A DNA stretch of 5,078 nucleotides, taken from the NCBI GenBank assembly GCA_050049805.1, contig JASFVN010000322.1, forward strand, positions 1 to 5,078, given 5' to 3'. The notes under the pieces were generated by a model. The model had not been told where the DNA came from, ran no database searches, and saw only the letters and a program-made list of their open reading frames with translations. The position numbers and the translations under genes are program-made. Numbering within the stretch: position 1 is the stretch's first letter; every line of letters begins with the position of its first letter. The DNA is from JABDNZ01 sp050049805 (GTDB lineage: Bacteria; Gemmatimonadota; Gemmatimonadetes; Longimicrobiales; Gaopeijiaceae). Positions 1-5,078 of the stretch are shown here, in pieces.

Positions 1-497
1 CCTTCCCGTAGGTCCACGTAGTCCGGATAAGAAGAAGGGGAGTATGCGAGACCGGGGGTCTCCGTATAGAGATCCACCAACTCCCCGACCTCTTCGTAGG
101 GAATGTCCCGAATCAGCACGGCATTTACCAGGCTGATTACGGCGGTGTTGGCGCCTATGCCGAGCGCCATGGAGAGGATCGCCACGATGGTGAAGAGGGG
201 TGTCTTCAGGAGGCGGCGGAAGGCATAGCGAGCGTTCAAAAGGATTTGTTCCATGGTTTGGCCGAATCCGCCAGGGTGCCGGCGGCGGCGCTCTCGTCGC
301 CTCTCTTCCATCAGGTATCGGAAGACAATGCCGGAGGCGTCTCGCCAGTAGGTCATTCGGGCCCGCAGAGGAGCATCCTCAGCCCTCTCCAGGAATTCCT
401 CCTCCAGGTCTCCGAGGACTGTATCGGCATACCGGCCCCGGAGGACGGCGTTCAGGATCCTGGTCGGGATCTCGGGAACTTCGGGCCGGTGACTCAT
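1..497 (-). CDS. ADOP-family (MacB/FtsX-like) permease, N-terminal part, cut by the window edge
   Basis: I read this by hand on the minus strand: 165 codons from ATG at 497-495, open to the left edge. Residues 1-80 form a cytoplasmic prefix with a GDLEEEF motif (29-35), a YW pair (50-51) and a very basic run (66-73). This resembles the 'permease prefix domain 2' type known from PadR-linked transporters. Residues 88-100 (NARYAFRRLLKTP) lead into the first membrane segment (about 101-127), with the family motif ALGIGANTA (111-119). The start of the periplasmic MacB-like domain follows, with SYPDYVDLRE at 156-165. The usual length is 800-900 residues, so about four fifths lies outside. The start overlaps the padR stop as ATGA (497-494), which implies translational coupling; no strong Shine-Dalgarno precedes it. 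Membrane location follows from the family. The substrate is unknown, and no partner ATPase gene is seen. The family call is firm; the prefix-domain name is from memory. Confidence 0.9.
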   Translation of the reverse strand, partial: MSHRPEVPEIPTRILNAVLRGRYADTVLGDLEEEFLERAEDAPLRARMTYWRDASGIVFRYLMEERRRERRRRHPGGFGQTMEQILLNARYAFRRLLKTPLFTIVAILSMALGIGANTAVISLVNAVLIRDIPYEEVGELVDLYTETPGLAYSPSSYPDYVDLRE

Positions 498-823
498 GGT
501 GCGTTCAGGATTTCCACGCCTTCCCACAGGGCCTGGAGGGCGTCTTTGGAGCGGCGGAGTTGGGCCACCCCCACGGGTGTTACCCGGACGATCCGCCGAG
601 GGCGGCCTCCTCGTTCCGGTCGGGCGGGAGAAAGGTTGGAGGAGACAAACCCCTTCTCCTCAAGGCGGTCCAACGTCACGTAGACCGAGCCGCGGGACAC
701 CCGGCGTCCCACGGTGTTATCGAGCTCCTTCATGAGGGCCGCGCCGTAGGCGGCATCGCCCAGGCGCAGCGCTGCCAGCAAGAGCATCTGTTCGAATTCT
801 CCGAGGTATCCTTGTCCGCTCAT
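494..823 (-). CDS. PadR-family transcriptional regulator
   Basis: This 109-residue protein has the length and layout of a minimal PadR winged-helix repressor. LGEFEQMLLLAALRL (7-21) is the first helix. AAYGAALMKELDNTVGRRVSRGSVYVTLDRLEEKGFV (24-60) is the helix-turn-helix, including the typical SRGSVYVTLDRLEEKG recognition helix. RGGRPRRIVRVTPVGVAQL (71-89) is the wing, in the usual GRPRR-x-TP-G form. The short C-terminal helix (90-105) should mediate dimerisation. ATG at 823-821 is chosen because GGAGG sits four bases upstream. It is the first gene of a two-gene operon with the ADOP permease, which begins in its last codon. PadR proteins next to such permeases are usually local repressors; autoregulation through the inverted repeat at 882-913 is an inference. 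The ligand is unknown. Confidence 0.93.
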   Translation of the reverse strand: MSGQGYLGEFEQMLLLAALRLGDAAYGAALMKELDNTVGRRVSRGSVYVTLDRLEEKGFVSSNLSPARPERGGRPRRIVRVTPVGVAQLRRSKDALQALWEGVEILNAP

Positions 824-827
824 CTGG

Positions 828-832
828 CCTCC
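828..832 (-). promoter_or_regulatory. Ribosome binding site of the minus-strand padR
   Basis: The minus strand reads GGAGG four bases before the ATG at 823-821. It is a strong match with a slightly short spacer, and it supports this start over any alternative. Confidence 0.7.
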
Positions 833-880
833 GGAAACATGCTCGCGGTGCCCCCTGGACAGCCGCCGATGTGTGTTCGG

Positions 881-913
881 TGTATAGTCATGACGACTTT
901 GTATGACTAATAC
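881..913 (-). promoter_or_regulatory. Candidate promoter with overlapping PadR-type operator
   Basis: An inverted repeat is plain: TAGTCAT (885-891) and ATGACTA (903-909), 11 bases apart. It extends outward to GTAT (882-885) and ATAC (910-913) if a single-base offset is allowed. The left half also contains the perfect 8-base palindrome GTCATGAC (887-894). On the minus strand, TAGTCA (909-904, 4 of 6 to the -35 consensus) and TATACA (886-881, 4 of 6 to the -10 consensus) are exactly 17 bases apart. This would start transcription about 50 bases before the padR ATG. A dyad covering both promoter elements is the expected place for a repressor. That the neighbouring PadR binds it is inference. Confidence 0.5.
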
Positions 914-1007
914 GAAGAGGTCCGCGGCTGGGTTTCATTGGGGGCTCTGGACTACCACGCTAAATGGTACCCCAGCAGGGGATGGCTGAGATTGGACCAG
1001 ATATTGA

Positions 1008-1046
1008 GCCGGTAAATCCCGGCCTATTCCGGCATGTTTGCCGGAA
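1008..1046. repeat. Two adjacent GCCGG/CCGGC hairpins
   Basis: The right-hand hairpin is perfect: TTCCGGCA (1027-1034), loop TGTT, TGCCGGAA (1039-1046). To its left, GCCGG (1008-1012) and CCGGC (1019-1023) form a second, 5-base stem with a 6-base loop. The four arms could also pair across (1008-1012 with 1029-1033, and 1019-1023 with 1040-1044), so two alternative folds exist. No T-tract follows on either strand, so this is not a standard intrinsic terminator. Its role is unknown. Confidence 0.55.
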
Positions 1047-1153
1047 AAGTACGGCAGATCGTATGTCCTGCCCGTGAAGGTGCGGCGACTTGCCAGAATC
1101 CGGCGGTCACCGCCGACGCTTGACAAGGGTTAGGTCGGTAGCGGACCTGCGCG

Positions 1154-1219
1154 TTTCAGCTGAAAAGTCGGGAAGATTTTCATCGCCGACGTTTTAGCGA
1201 AGCGGCGCTTCAGGTGAAA
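1154..1219. repeat. Palindrome TTTCAGCTGAAA and an imperfect second copy
   Basis: TTTCAGCTGAAA at 1154-1165 is a perfect 12-base palindrome. An 11-base near copy, TTCAGGTGAAA, lies at 1209-1219, 54 bases downstream, and differs from 1155-1165 at one base. Each copy is preceded at a different distance by CGCCGACG (1111-1118 and 1184-1191). The pattern could be a pair of sites for a transcription factor or a decayed duplication. It matches neither PadR candidate operator. Confidence 0.45.
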
Positions 1220-1296
1220 GGCCTCAGTCGTCTACCTCTCGGCCCGATTCACGTGCGTTTCGCCCTCCATGCAACCCCTTCAGTCCTTGATTTGTC

Positions 1297-1325
1297 TTAA
1301 GGATGTTGGTAAGGTGCCTTACACT
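1297..1325 (+). promoter_or_regulatory. Candidate promoter and operator of the plus-strand padR operon
   Basis: The inverted repeat GTAAGG-TG-CCTTAC (1309-1322) has six-base perfect arms and a two-base centre. The arm core TAAGG also occurs at 1298-1302. A weak promoter fits around it: TTAAGG (1297-1302, 3 of 6) and TACACT (1320-1325, 4 of 6), 17 bases apart, would start transcription near 1332, about 20 bases before the ATG at 1354. The palindrome would then fill the spacer, a classic repressor position. The dyad is seen directly; the promoter assignment and PadR binding are inferred. Confidence 0.4.
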
Positions 1326-1341
1326 TCTACATCCATTTGAC

Positions 1342-1347
1342 AGGAAG
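1342..1347 (+). promoter_or_regulatory. Ribosome binding site of the plus-strand padR
   Basis: AGGAAG lies six bases before the ATG at 1354. It selects that start over the in-frame ATG at 1303, which would place the palindrome at 1309-1322 inside the gene and add 17 residues not typical of PadR. Confidence 0.6.
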
Positions 1348-1353
1348 AACACA

Positions 1354-1668
1354 ATGCCTCGGCCTCTGGGACTCTCCTCCCTCAAGATCTTCGCCGCCAT
1401 CCGCGACGGAAGTGCCTACGGGCTGGATATCATCGCTTATACCGGCCTCCCGTCGGGAACAGTCTATCCCACGTTGGGCCGGCTCCGGAGAAGCGGCTAT
1501 GTCAGGGCCCGGTGGGAGGACCAGCGCATCGCCGACCGGGAGGGCCGCTCCCGCAGGCGCTATTACGAGCTGAGCGGCGAGGGTGAAAAGGCCCTTGCCG
1601 AGGGGGCTGCCCAGCTGGCGGAGGCAGTCGCTGTCATCAACCTCCCCGCAGGCAAGGTGGGGGCATGA
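1354..1668 (+). CDS. PadR-family transcriptional regulator (second, distinct)
   Basis: The protein is 104 residues from ATG 1354. It shows the PadR winged helix: LSSLKIFAAIRDGSAYGLDI (7-26), the recognition helix TGLPSGTVYPTLGRLRRSGYV (30-50), the wing with GRSRRRYYELSGEGEKAL (64-81), and a short C-terminal helix ending near 95. Between helix and wing, WEDQRIADRE (54-63) matches the common W-E-D region of permease-linked PadRs. It shares the fold but little sequence with the minus-strand PadR, so the two are not a recent duplication. Its stop overlaps the permease start as ATGA (1665-1668), the same coupling as in the divergent operon. It is probably a repressor of its own operon acting at 1309-1322, which is inferred from position. 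The effector is unknown. A longer form from ATG 1303 is possible but less likely. Confidence 0.93.
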   Translation: MPRPLGLSSLKIFAAIRDGSAYGLDIIAYTGLPSGTVYPTLGRLRRSGYVRARWEDQRIADREGRSRRRYYELSGEGEKALAEGAAQLAEAVAVINLPAGKVGA

Positions 1669-4304
1669 AAGGGGAGGTTCCCGGATGGGGACTCCTTCTC
1701 CTCAGGGCCTGCTCCCTCCTGGTTCCCAGGGATCGCAGGGCGGAGTGGCTGGAGGAATGGATGGGGGAGTTGGAGGCGCTGCGGCCTCCCGGCCTCCGAG
1801 CCCGAAGGGAAGGGTACCCCGGTCGAGTGGCTTTTCTGGCCGGCGCCTTTCCCCACGCGCTGTGGACACGTAGAGAGGAGTGGACGTTGGACAGCATCGG
1901 ACAGGACATCCGCTACGGCCTTAGGATCCTCCGGCGGGGCCCGGGTTTCAGCATTGTGGCCATCCTCACCCTTGCCCTCGGAATCGGGGCCAACGGCGCG
2001 ATCTTCTCGCTGGTGAATGGCCTCCTTCTGCGGCCGGTGCCGGGAGCGGTGGAGCCCGAAGAGCTGGTCCAACTCGCTCGTAGCTACGACACGGCACCCA
2101 GGTGGGACAACTTCTCCTGGCCGGCTTTCGATCTCATCGGTCGAGAGGCGGGGCTCCTGGAAGGCGTGGCGGGCTTCTCAGGCTCCAACTTCCTAGTTGG
2201 GAGGGGGGAGAACACCGAACCCGTTCAGGGGGAATACGTCAGTGGTGGGTACTTCAACCTCCTGGGGTTGGTCCCTGCCCAAGGGAGGCTCCTCGGCCCC
2301 ATGGATGAGGTGGCCCCGGGGGCCCATACCGTGGTGGTTCTCAGCCACGGCTTCTGGCAGCGGCGCTTCGCCGGCGACCCCGGTGCCATCGGCCGGGTTC
2401 TCCACATCGGGAGTGTTCCTTATGAGATCGTGGGTGTGGCTCCGGAAGGGTTCGTGGGTGTGGACGCCTTGGGCTCCCCTCCCGAGATATGGATTTCGGC
2501 CCTGCAACGTCCGGGCTCCACTGACTACGATACCTTCAGTCAGTGGGGCTCGAGTTGGCTCTATGTCTTCGGGCGCCTGGGCCCAGGGGTGGACTACCGG
2601 TCCGCCGAAGCGTCCATGGAAGGGGTGAGCCAGAGCCTCAGGAACGCCTGGGAGGGCCACGAAGACATCCGTGTCCTCATGGCCCGGGGCCTGGGCCTGA
2701 CACCCGAGGAGAGAGCCGAGGGAAGGGAGCTCACCCTCCTCTTGGGAGGAATCGCCTTCCTTGTCCTGGTCCTGACCTGCGCCAATGTGGGGAACCTCTT
2801 TCTTGCTCGCTCCATGGGACGGGAGTTGGAGATGGGCCTCCGCCAGGCCCTGGGTGCTGGACGGGTTCGCCTGGCCCGACAGGTCCTGACCGAGAGTGTG
2901 GTCCTGGCCCTGGGGGCTGTCCTGGTGACTGCCCCCCTCCTGGCCTGGGGCGGAGGTTCCCTGAACGCCCTCCTTCCCATGTCCTTGCGGGTCTCCCTGG
3001 CTCCGGATGTCCGGGTCTACGTCTTCCTTGTGGGTGTGGCGGTGGGGGCAGGTATGCTCTTCGGCTTCGTGCCAGCCCTGGGGTTGGTCCGGAAGGATCT
3101 GGCTCACACTCTAAGGGAGGGAGGGAGCAGCGGAGGTCGGCGAAACAGCCTCCTACGGGATGGCCTGGTGGTGGGGCAGTTGGCAATTTCCTTGGGCCTG
3201 ATCAGCGGCGCTGCCCTCTTGGGGAAGAGTGTATTGAATGCGAATCGCGCCGATCCTGGATTCAATCCCGACAACCTCATCGTGGGATTCATCGACCTGG
3301 ACGCCACCGGCCGGCACGAAGGGGAAGAGGTGGTCCGGTTCCAGGAGCGCTTACTCGAGGAGCTTGAGAGGATGCCGGGCGTGATTGGAGCCACTTTGGC
3401 GGGCCAGGCTCCCATCCTGGGCGGCCATGCCCGATCCACCGTGGCCGACGCGGATCGTCCCGACGATCCCGCCGGTCGCTACGAGGCCGAGCATATCGTG
3501 GTGACACCGGGGTACTTCGAGACCATGGGGATACCTCTGCTCCAGGGAAGGGTCCTGCGATCTCCGGCCGAGGAGCCAGAGCCGGTGGTGGTGGTGAACG
3601 AGGCTCTGGCGAGACGTTTCTGGCCCGGTGAGAACGCAGTGGGGAAGACCCTGATCCGAAGGGATGTACGGATGCGAGTGGTTGGCGTTGTGGGGGACGT
3701 CCAGATGCGGTCCCTGAGGGCCCCAGCCAACCCCGGGGTGTACTATCCGTTCCACCAGGAGATCGACCCGTACGTGGTGGTCCAGGCCCGGGTCCAGGGG
3801 CCCCCGGCAGCCATCATGCCGGCGTTGAAGGCTGCAGCGGCCTCTATTGACCCTGAAGTGCCGCTCACGCGGGTGACCGAGCTCCGTAGTGGCCTTTCCC
3901 GCTCCATGTCTGAGACCCGGACCTTCGGCCTTGTGGTCGCGGTCTTCGCTGGCTTGGCCCTGATTCTCTCGATCGTGGGTTTGTACGGCCTCGTCTCCTA
4001 CCGAGTGGCCCAGCGCAGGAGGGAGATGGGCATTCGCATGGCTCTGGGGGCTCCAAACAGGGATCTGGTCGGCCTCGTGCTGACGAGGGGACTGGCTCTC
4101 TCAGGCATGGGGTTGCTGCTGGGTCTGGGCGTGGCTCTGGGGATAGGCCGGACCCTGGAGGGCATACTCTACGGCGTGGGTTCCTCCAACCTTCCCACCC
4201 TTGCTGGGTGCGGTGTCCTGCTCCTTCTCGCCGGTACGGTGGCAGCATGGATCCCGGCCCAAAGAGCCAGCCGAGTGAACGCGGCGGTATCTCTGAGGGA
4301 TTAG
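1665..4304 (+). CDS. ADOP-family (MacB/FtsX-like) ABC transporter permease, complete
   Basis: The 879-residue length is typical for the ADOP ('acidobacterial duplicated orphan permease') family. Residues 1-80 are a prefix with PRDRRAEWLEEWMGELEAL (21-39), as in the 'permease prefix domain 1' type. The first membrane segment is about 95-123, with LALGIGANGAIFSLVNG (103-119). The first MacB-like periplasmic domain is about 124-352 (GYFNLLG 195-201; VLSHGFWQRRFAGDP 225-239). The first FtsX block has membrane segments near 356-378, 408-430 and 449-472, with the ALGAGR loop (395-400). A fifth segment near 500-520 opens the second half, with its periplasmic domain about 525-750 (GYFETMGIPLLQGR 616-629; VVNEALARRFWPGE 643-656; VVGVVGDV 672-679). 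The second FtsX block has segments near 752-778, 803-827 and 843-865, with RREMGIRMALGA (785-796). It starts in the last codon of padR, and an AAGGTGGGGG stretch just upstream can serve as ribosome binding site. No ATPase gene is adjacent, which fits 'orphan'. The substrate is unknown. Confidence 0.95.
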   Translation: MKGEVPGWGLLLLRACSLLVPRDRRAEWLEEWMGELEALRPPGLRARREGYPGRVAFLAGAFPHALWTRREEWTLDSIGQDIRYGLRILRRGPGFSIVAILTLALGIGANGAIFSLVNGLLLRPVPGAVEPEELVQLARSYDTAPRWDNFSWPAFDLIGREAGLLEGVAGFSGSNFLVGRGENTEPVQGEYVSGGYFNLLGLVPAQGRLLGPMDEVAPGAHTVVVLSHGFWQRRFAGDPGAIGRVLHIGSVPYEIVGVAPEGFVGVDALGSPPEIWISALQRPGSTDYDTFSQWGSSWLYVFGRLGPGVDYRSAEASMEGVSQSLRNAWEGHEDIRVLMARGLGLTPEERAEGRELTLLLGGIAFLVLVLTCANVGNLFLARSMGRELEMGLRQALGAGRVRLARQVLTESVVLALGAVLVTAPLLAWGGGSLNALLPMSLRVSLAPDVRVYVFLVGVAVGAGMLFGFVPALGLVRKDLAHTLREGGSSGGRRNSLLRDGLVVGQLAISLGLISGAALLGKSVLNANRADPGFNPDNLIVGFIDLDATGRHEGEEVVRFQERLLEELERMPGVIGATLAGQAPILGGHARSTVADADRPDDPAGRYEAEHIVVTPGYFETMGIPLLQGRVLRSPAEEPEPVVVVNEALARRFWPGENAVGKTLIRRDVRMRVVGVVGDVQMRSLRAPANPGVYYPFHQEIDPYVVVQARVQGPPAAIMPALKAAAASIDPEVPLTRVTELRSGLSRSMSETRTFGLVVAVFAGLALILSIVGLYGLVSYRVAQRRREMGIRMALGAPNRDLVGLVLTRGLALSGMGLLLGLGVALGIGRTLEGILYGVGSSNLPTLAGCGVLLLLAGTVAAWIPAQRASRVNAAVSLRD

Positions 4305-4333
4305 GAGGGTCAGGGCAGGGGCCTATACCACCT

Positions 4334-4368
4334 GGGCCGGTCATCGGCCCGGTCGGCCTTGCCGGGCC
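4334..4368 (+). terminator. GC-rich alternative hairpins after the permease
   Basis: GGGCCG (4334-4339) pairs with CGGCCC (4345-4350) across a five-base loop. Alternatively GGCCCGG (4346-4352) pairs with CCGGGCC (4362-4368) across nine bases. The two stems share 4346-4350 and exclude each other. The structures lie 30 bases after the permease stop, where a terminator is expected, but no T-tract follows. Function as a terminator or mRNA 3' end is tentative. Confidence 0.35.
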
Positions 4369-4417
4369 CGTTCGCCCTACTTCACATTCACCTATCCCTC
4401 ACTCATCGGGGCATGGC

Positions 4418-4435
4418 CCCTGAGGGCTCTCAGGG
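4418..4435 (+). terminator. Stem-loop before the HD gene
   Basis: CCCTGAG (4418-4424), loop GGCT, CTCAGGG (4429-4435) make a perfect seven-base stem. Only a weak pyrimidine-rich stretch (ATTCCCTTT, 4441-4449) follows, six bases later. It could be a poor intrinsic terminator of the permease operon or a leader hairpin of the downstream gene. Confidence 0.35.
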
Positions 4436-4457
4436 CTCCGATTCCCTTTGGACTACC

Positions 4458-4463
4458 GGAGGG
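4458..4463 (+). promoter_or_regulatory. Ribosome binding site of the HD-domain gene
   Basis: GGAGGG lies 11 bases before ATG 4475 and 20 before ATG 4484. This favours the first, although the spacer is a little long. No convincing promoter is visible between 4305 and 4457; TTCACA at 4381-4386 resembles a -35 box but lacks a matching -10 box. Confidence 0.5.
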
Positions 4464-4474
4464 CGGGCAGTTCG

Positions 4475-5078
4475 ATGTACATCATGAACCGGAATCTGCA
4501 TTCCAAGGCCTGGGATCTCGCCGCCAGGTCCCATCATGGCCAGACGATACCTGGAAGCGAGCTCCCCTACATCGTCCATGTAGGCAATGTGGCGATGTTG
4601 GTGATGAATGCCATCGCCCGGAGTAGTGGGGTGGAAGACCCTGACCTGGCCGTCGTGTGTGCCCTGCTACACGATGTCATGGAGGACACACCGGTAGCCT
4701 ATGAGCAGATCGTTGATCTGTTCGGTGCCAAGGTAGCTGACGGGGTAGCTGCCCTGACAAAGAACCCGGATCTGGCCGACAAGTCAGAGAGGATGGAAGA
4801 CAGCCTCCGACGAATCCGTACCCAACCGGTGGAGATTTGGATGGTGAAGATGGCGGACCGCATCACGAATCTGCGGCCACCCCCTTCCCATTGGAGCCCA
4901 GAGAGGATCGCGGCGTACCGGGAGGAGGCGATCCGTATTCACCAGGCCCTGAATACAGCCAATTCCTTCCTGTCGAATGAACTGAGCCAGGCCATCCATG
5001 CCTACGAAGCTCATGTGATCGGTAACGGGCAGGAGAGTGACTCCCTCCCCACACCCCTGCTTCCGTCGGATTTCCATC
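4475..5078 (+). CDS. Stand-alone HD-domain hydrolase, MESH1/SpoT-like small alarmone hydrolase, 3' end cut
   Basis: Read by hand, 201 codons are open from ATG 4475 to the right edge. The order of motifs is that of the RelA/SpoT hydrolase domain: HHGQ (20-23), PYIVHVGNVA (31-40), ALLHDVMEDT (63-72), FGAKVADGVAALTK (83-96), and VKMADRITNLR (124-134). Predicted metal ligands are H35, H66, D67 and D128; E70, D71 and N132 fit the catalytic positions of MESH1-type enzymes. The later SHWSPERIAAYREEA (138-152) also resembles the MESH1 tail, and such enzymes are about 180 residues, so the stop is probably not far outside. No synthetase, TGS or ACT domain is present so far. The likely reaction is manganese-dependent removal of the 3' pyrophosphate from (p)ppGpp in the cytoplasm. 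NADPH or another nucleotide is an alternative substrate. It has its own ribosome binding site and lies 170 bases after the permease, so a shared function is not evident. Confidence 0.85.
   Translation, partial: MYIMNRNLHSKAWDLAARSHHGQTIPGSELPYIVHVGNVAMLVMNAIARSSGVEDPDLAVVCALLHDVMEDTPVAYEQIVDLFGAKVADGVAALTKNPDLADKSERMEDSLRRIRTQPVEIWMVKMADRITNLRPPPSHWSPERIAAYREEAIRIHQALNTANSFLSNELSQAIHAYEAHVIGNGQESDSLPTPLLPSDFH

Larger units (their letters stand above)
914..1296. other. Gene-free divergent spacer
   Basis: I see no credible gene in this stretch. The only sizeable reading frame (1126 to 935, minus strand) would start with TTG, has no ribosome binding site and has a nondescript product. No tRNA or rRNA pattern and no integron attC site could be built. 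The sequence is less GC-monotonous than the flanking genes. It contains several short palindromes: 1027-1046, 1102-1114 (GGCGGT-C-ACCGCC), 1154-1165 and a partial copy at 1209-1219. At over 380 bases it is longer than two simple promoters need, so it may hold further regulatory sites or a small RNA; neither is demonstrated. Confidence 0.6.

Noticed and set aside
200..910. A 236-codon plus-strand open frame
   Set aside because: It runs antisense through both the PadR and the permease start, which have clear family motifs, and its product is low in complexity.
935..1126. A 63-codon minus-strand frame in the spacer
   Set aside because: It has a TTG start, no ribosome binding site and no recognisable features, and it overlaps the hairpins at 1008-1046.
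1129..1135. GTTAGGT, matching the core of an integron attC site (GTTRRRY)
   Set aside because: No partner RYYYAAC core lies at a suitable distance on either strand, so no attC fold can be built.
1303..1353. An upstream in-frame ATG extending the second PadR by 17 residues
   Set aside because: The extension lacks PadR similarity and covers the candidate operator, while ATG 1354 has a better ribosome binding site.
2193..3107. A 304-codon open frame on the minus strand inside the permease
   Set aside because: It is antisense to a clear permease. The product is rich in P, G, H and Q with no recognisable domain, as expected from GC-rich antisense frames.
2543..3367. A 274-codon open frame on the plus strand in another frame of the permease
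   Set aside because: The product is dominated by G, P and R and has no fold signature. It overlaps the well-supported permease domains.
4448..4474. A TTG start extending the HD gene by nine codons
   Set aside because: It would place the GGAGGG ribosome binding site inside the gene; ATG 4475 fits the family's N-terminus.

Overview
The window comes from a GC-rich bacterial chromosome. Its two divergent PadR regulator plus ADOP-type permease operons are an arrangement known best from Acidobacteriota and Gemmatimonadota. I infer one of those phyla, or a related soil or sediment lineage, from gene content and base composition only. There is no rRNA or other phylogenetic marker here.

Layout. On the minus strand, a PadR-family repressor (823 to 494) is followed with an ATGA overlap by the first 165 residues of a MacB/FtsX-like ADOP permease, which runs off the left edge (497 to 1). 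A promoter-sized inverted repeat (882-913) lies just upstream of this operon. From about 914 to 1296 there is a gene-free stretch with several short palindromes and hairpins. On the plus strand a second, clearly different PadR gene (1354-1668), preceded by its own palindrome (1309-1322), overlaps by ATGA a complete 879-residue ADOP permease (1665-4304). After a 170-base gap with GC-rich hairpins comes the 5' part of a stand-alone HD-domain hydrolase resembling MESH1 / SpoT-type small alarmone hydrolases (4475 to beyond the right edge).

How the genes may work together. Each PadR probably represses its own operon and so controls one translationally coupled permease. The two permeases differ in their N-terminal prefix regions and the two candidate operators differ in sequence, so the two modules are probably regulated separately. 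No ABC ATPase or membrane-fusion protein gene is present, so the transported substrate and the energy source cannot be read from this window. The HD hydrolase is probably an independent gene for (p)ppGpp or a related nucleotide. I see no CRISPR array, insertion sequence, tRNA or rRNA. Most of the window is ordinary for such genomes. The points most worth a second look are the divergent pair of non-identical modules, their operators, the palindrome-rich spacer and the stand-alone alarmone-hydrolase-like gene.
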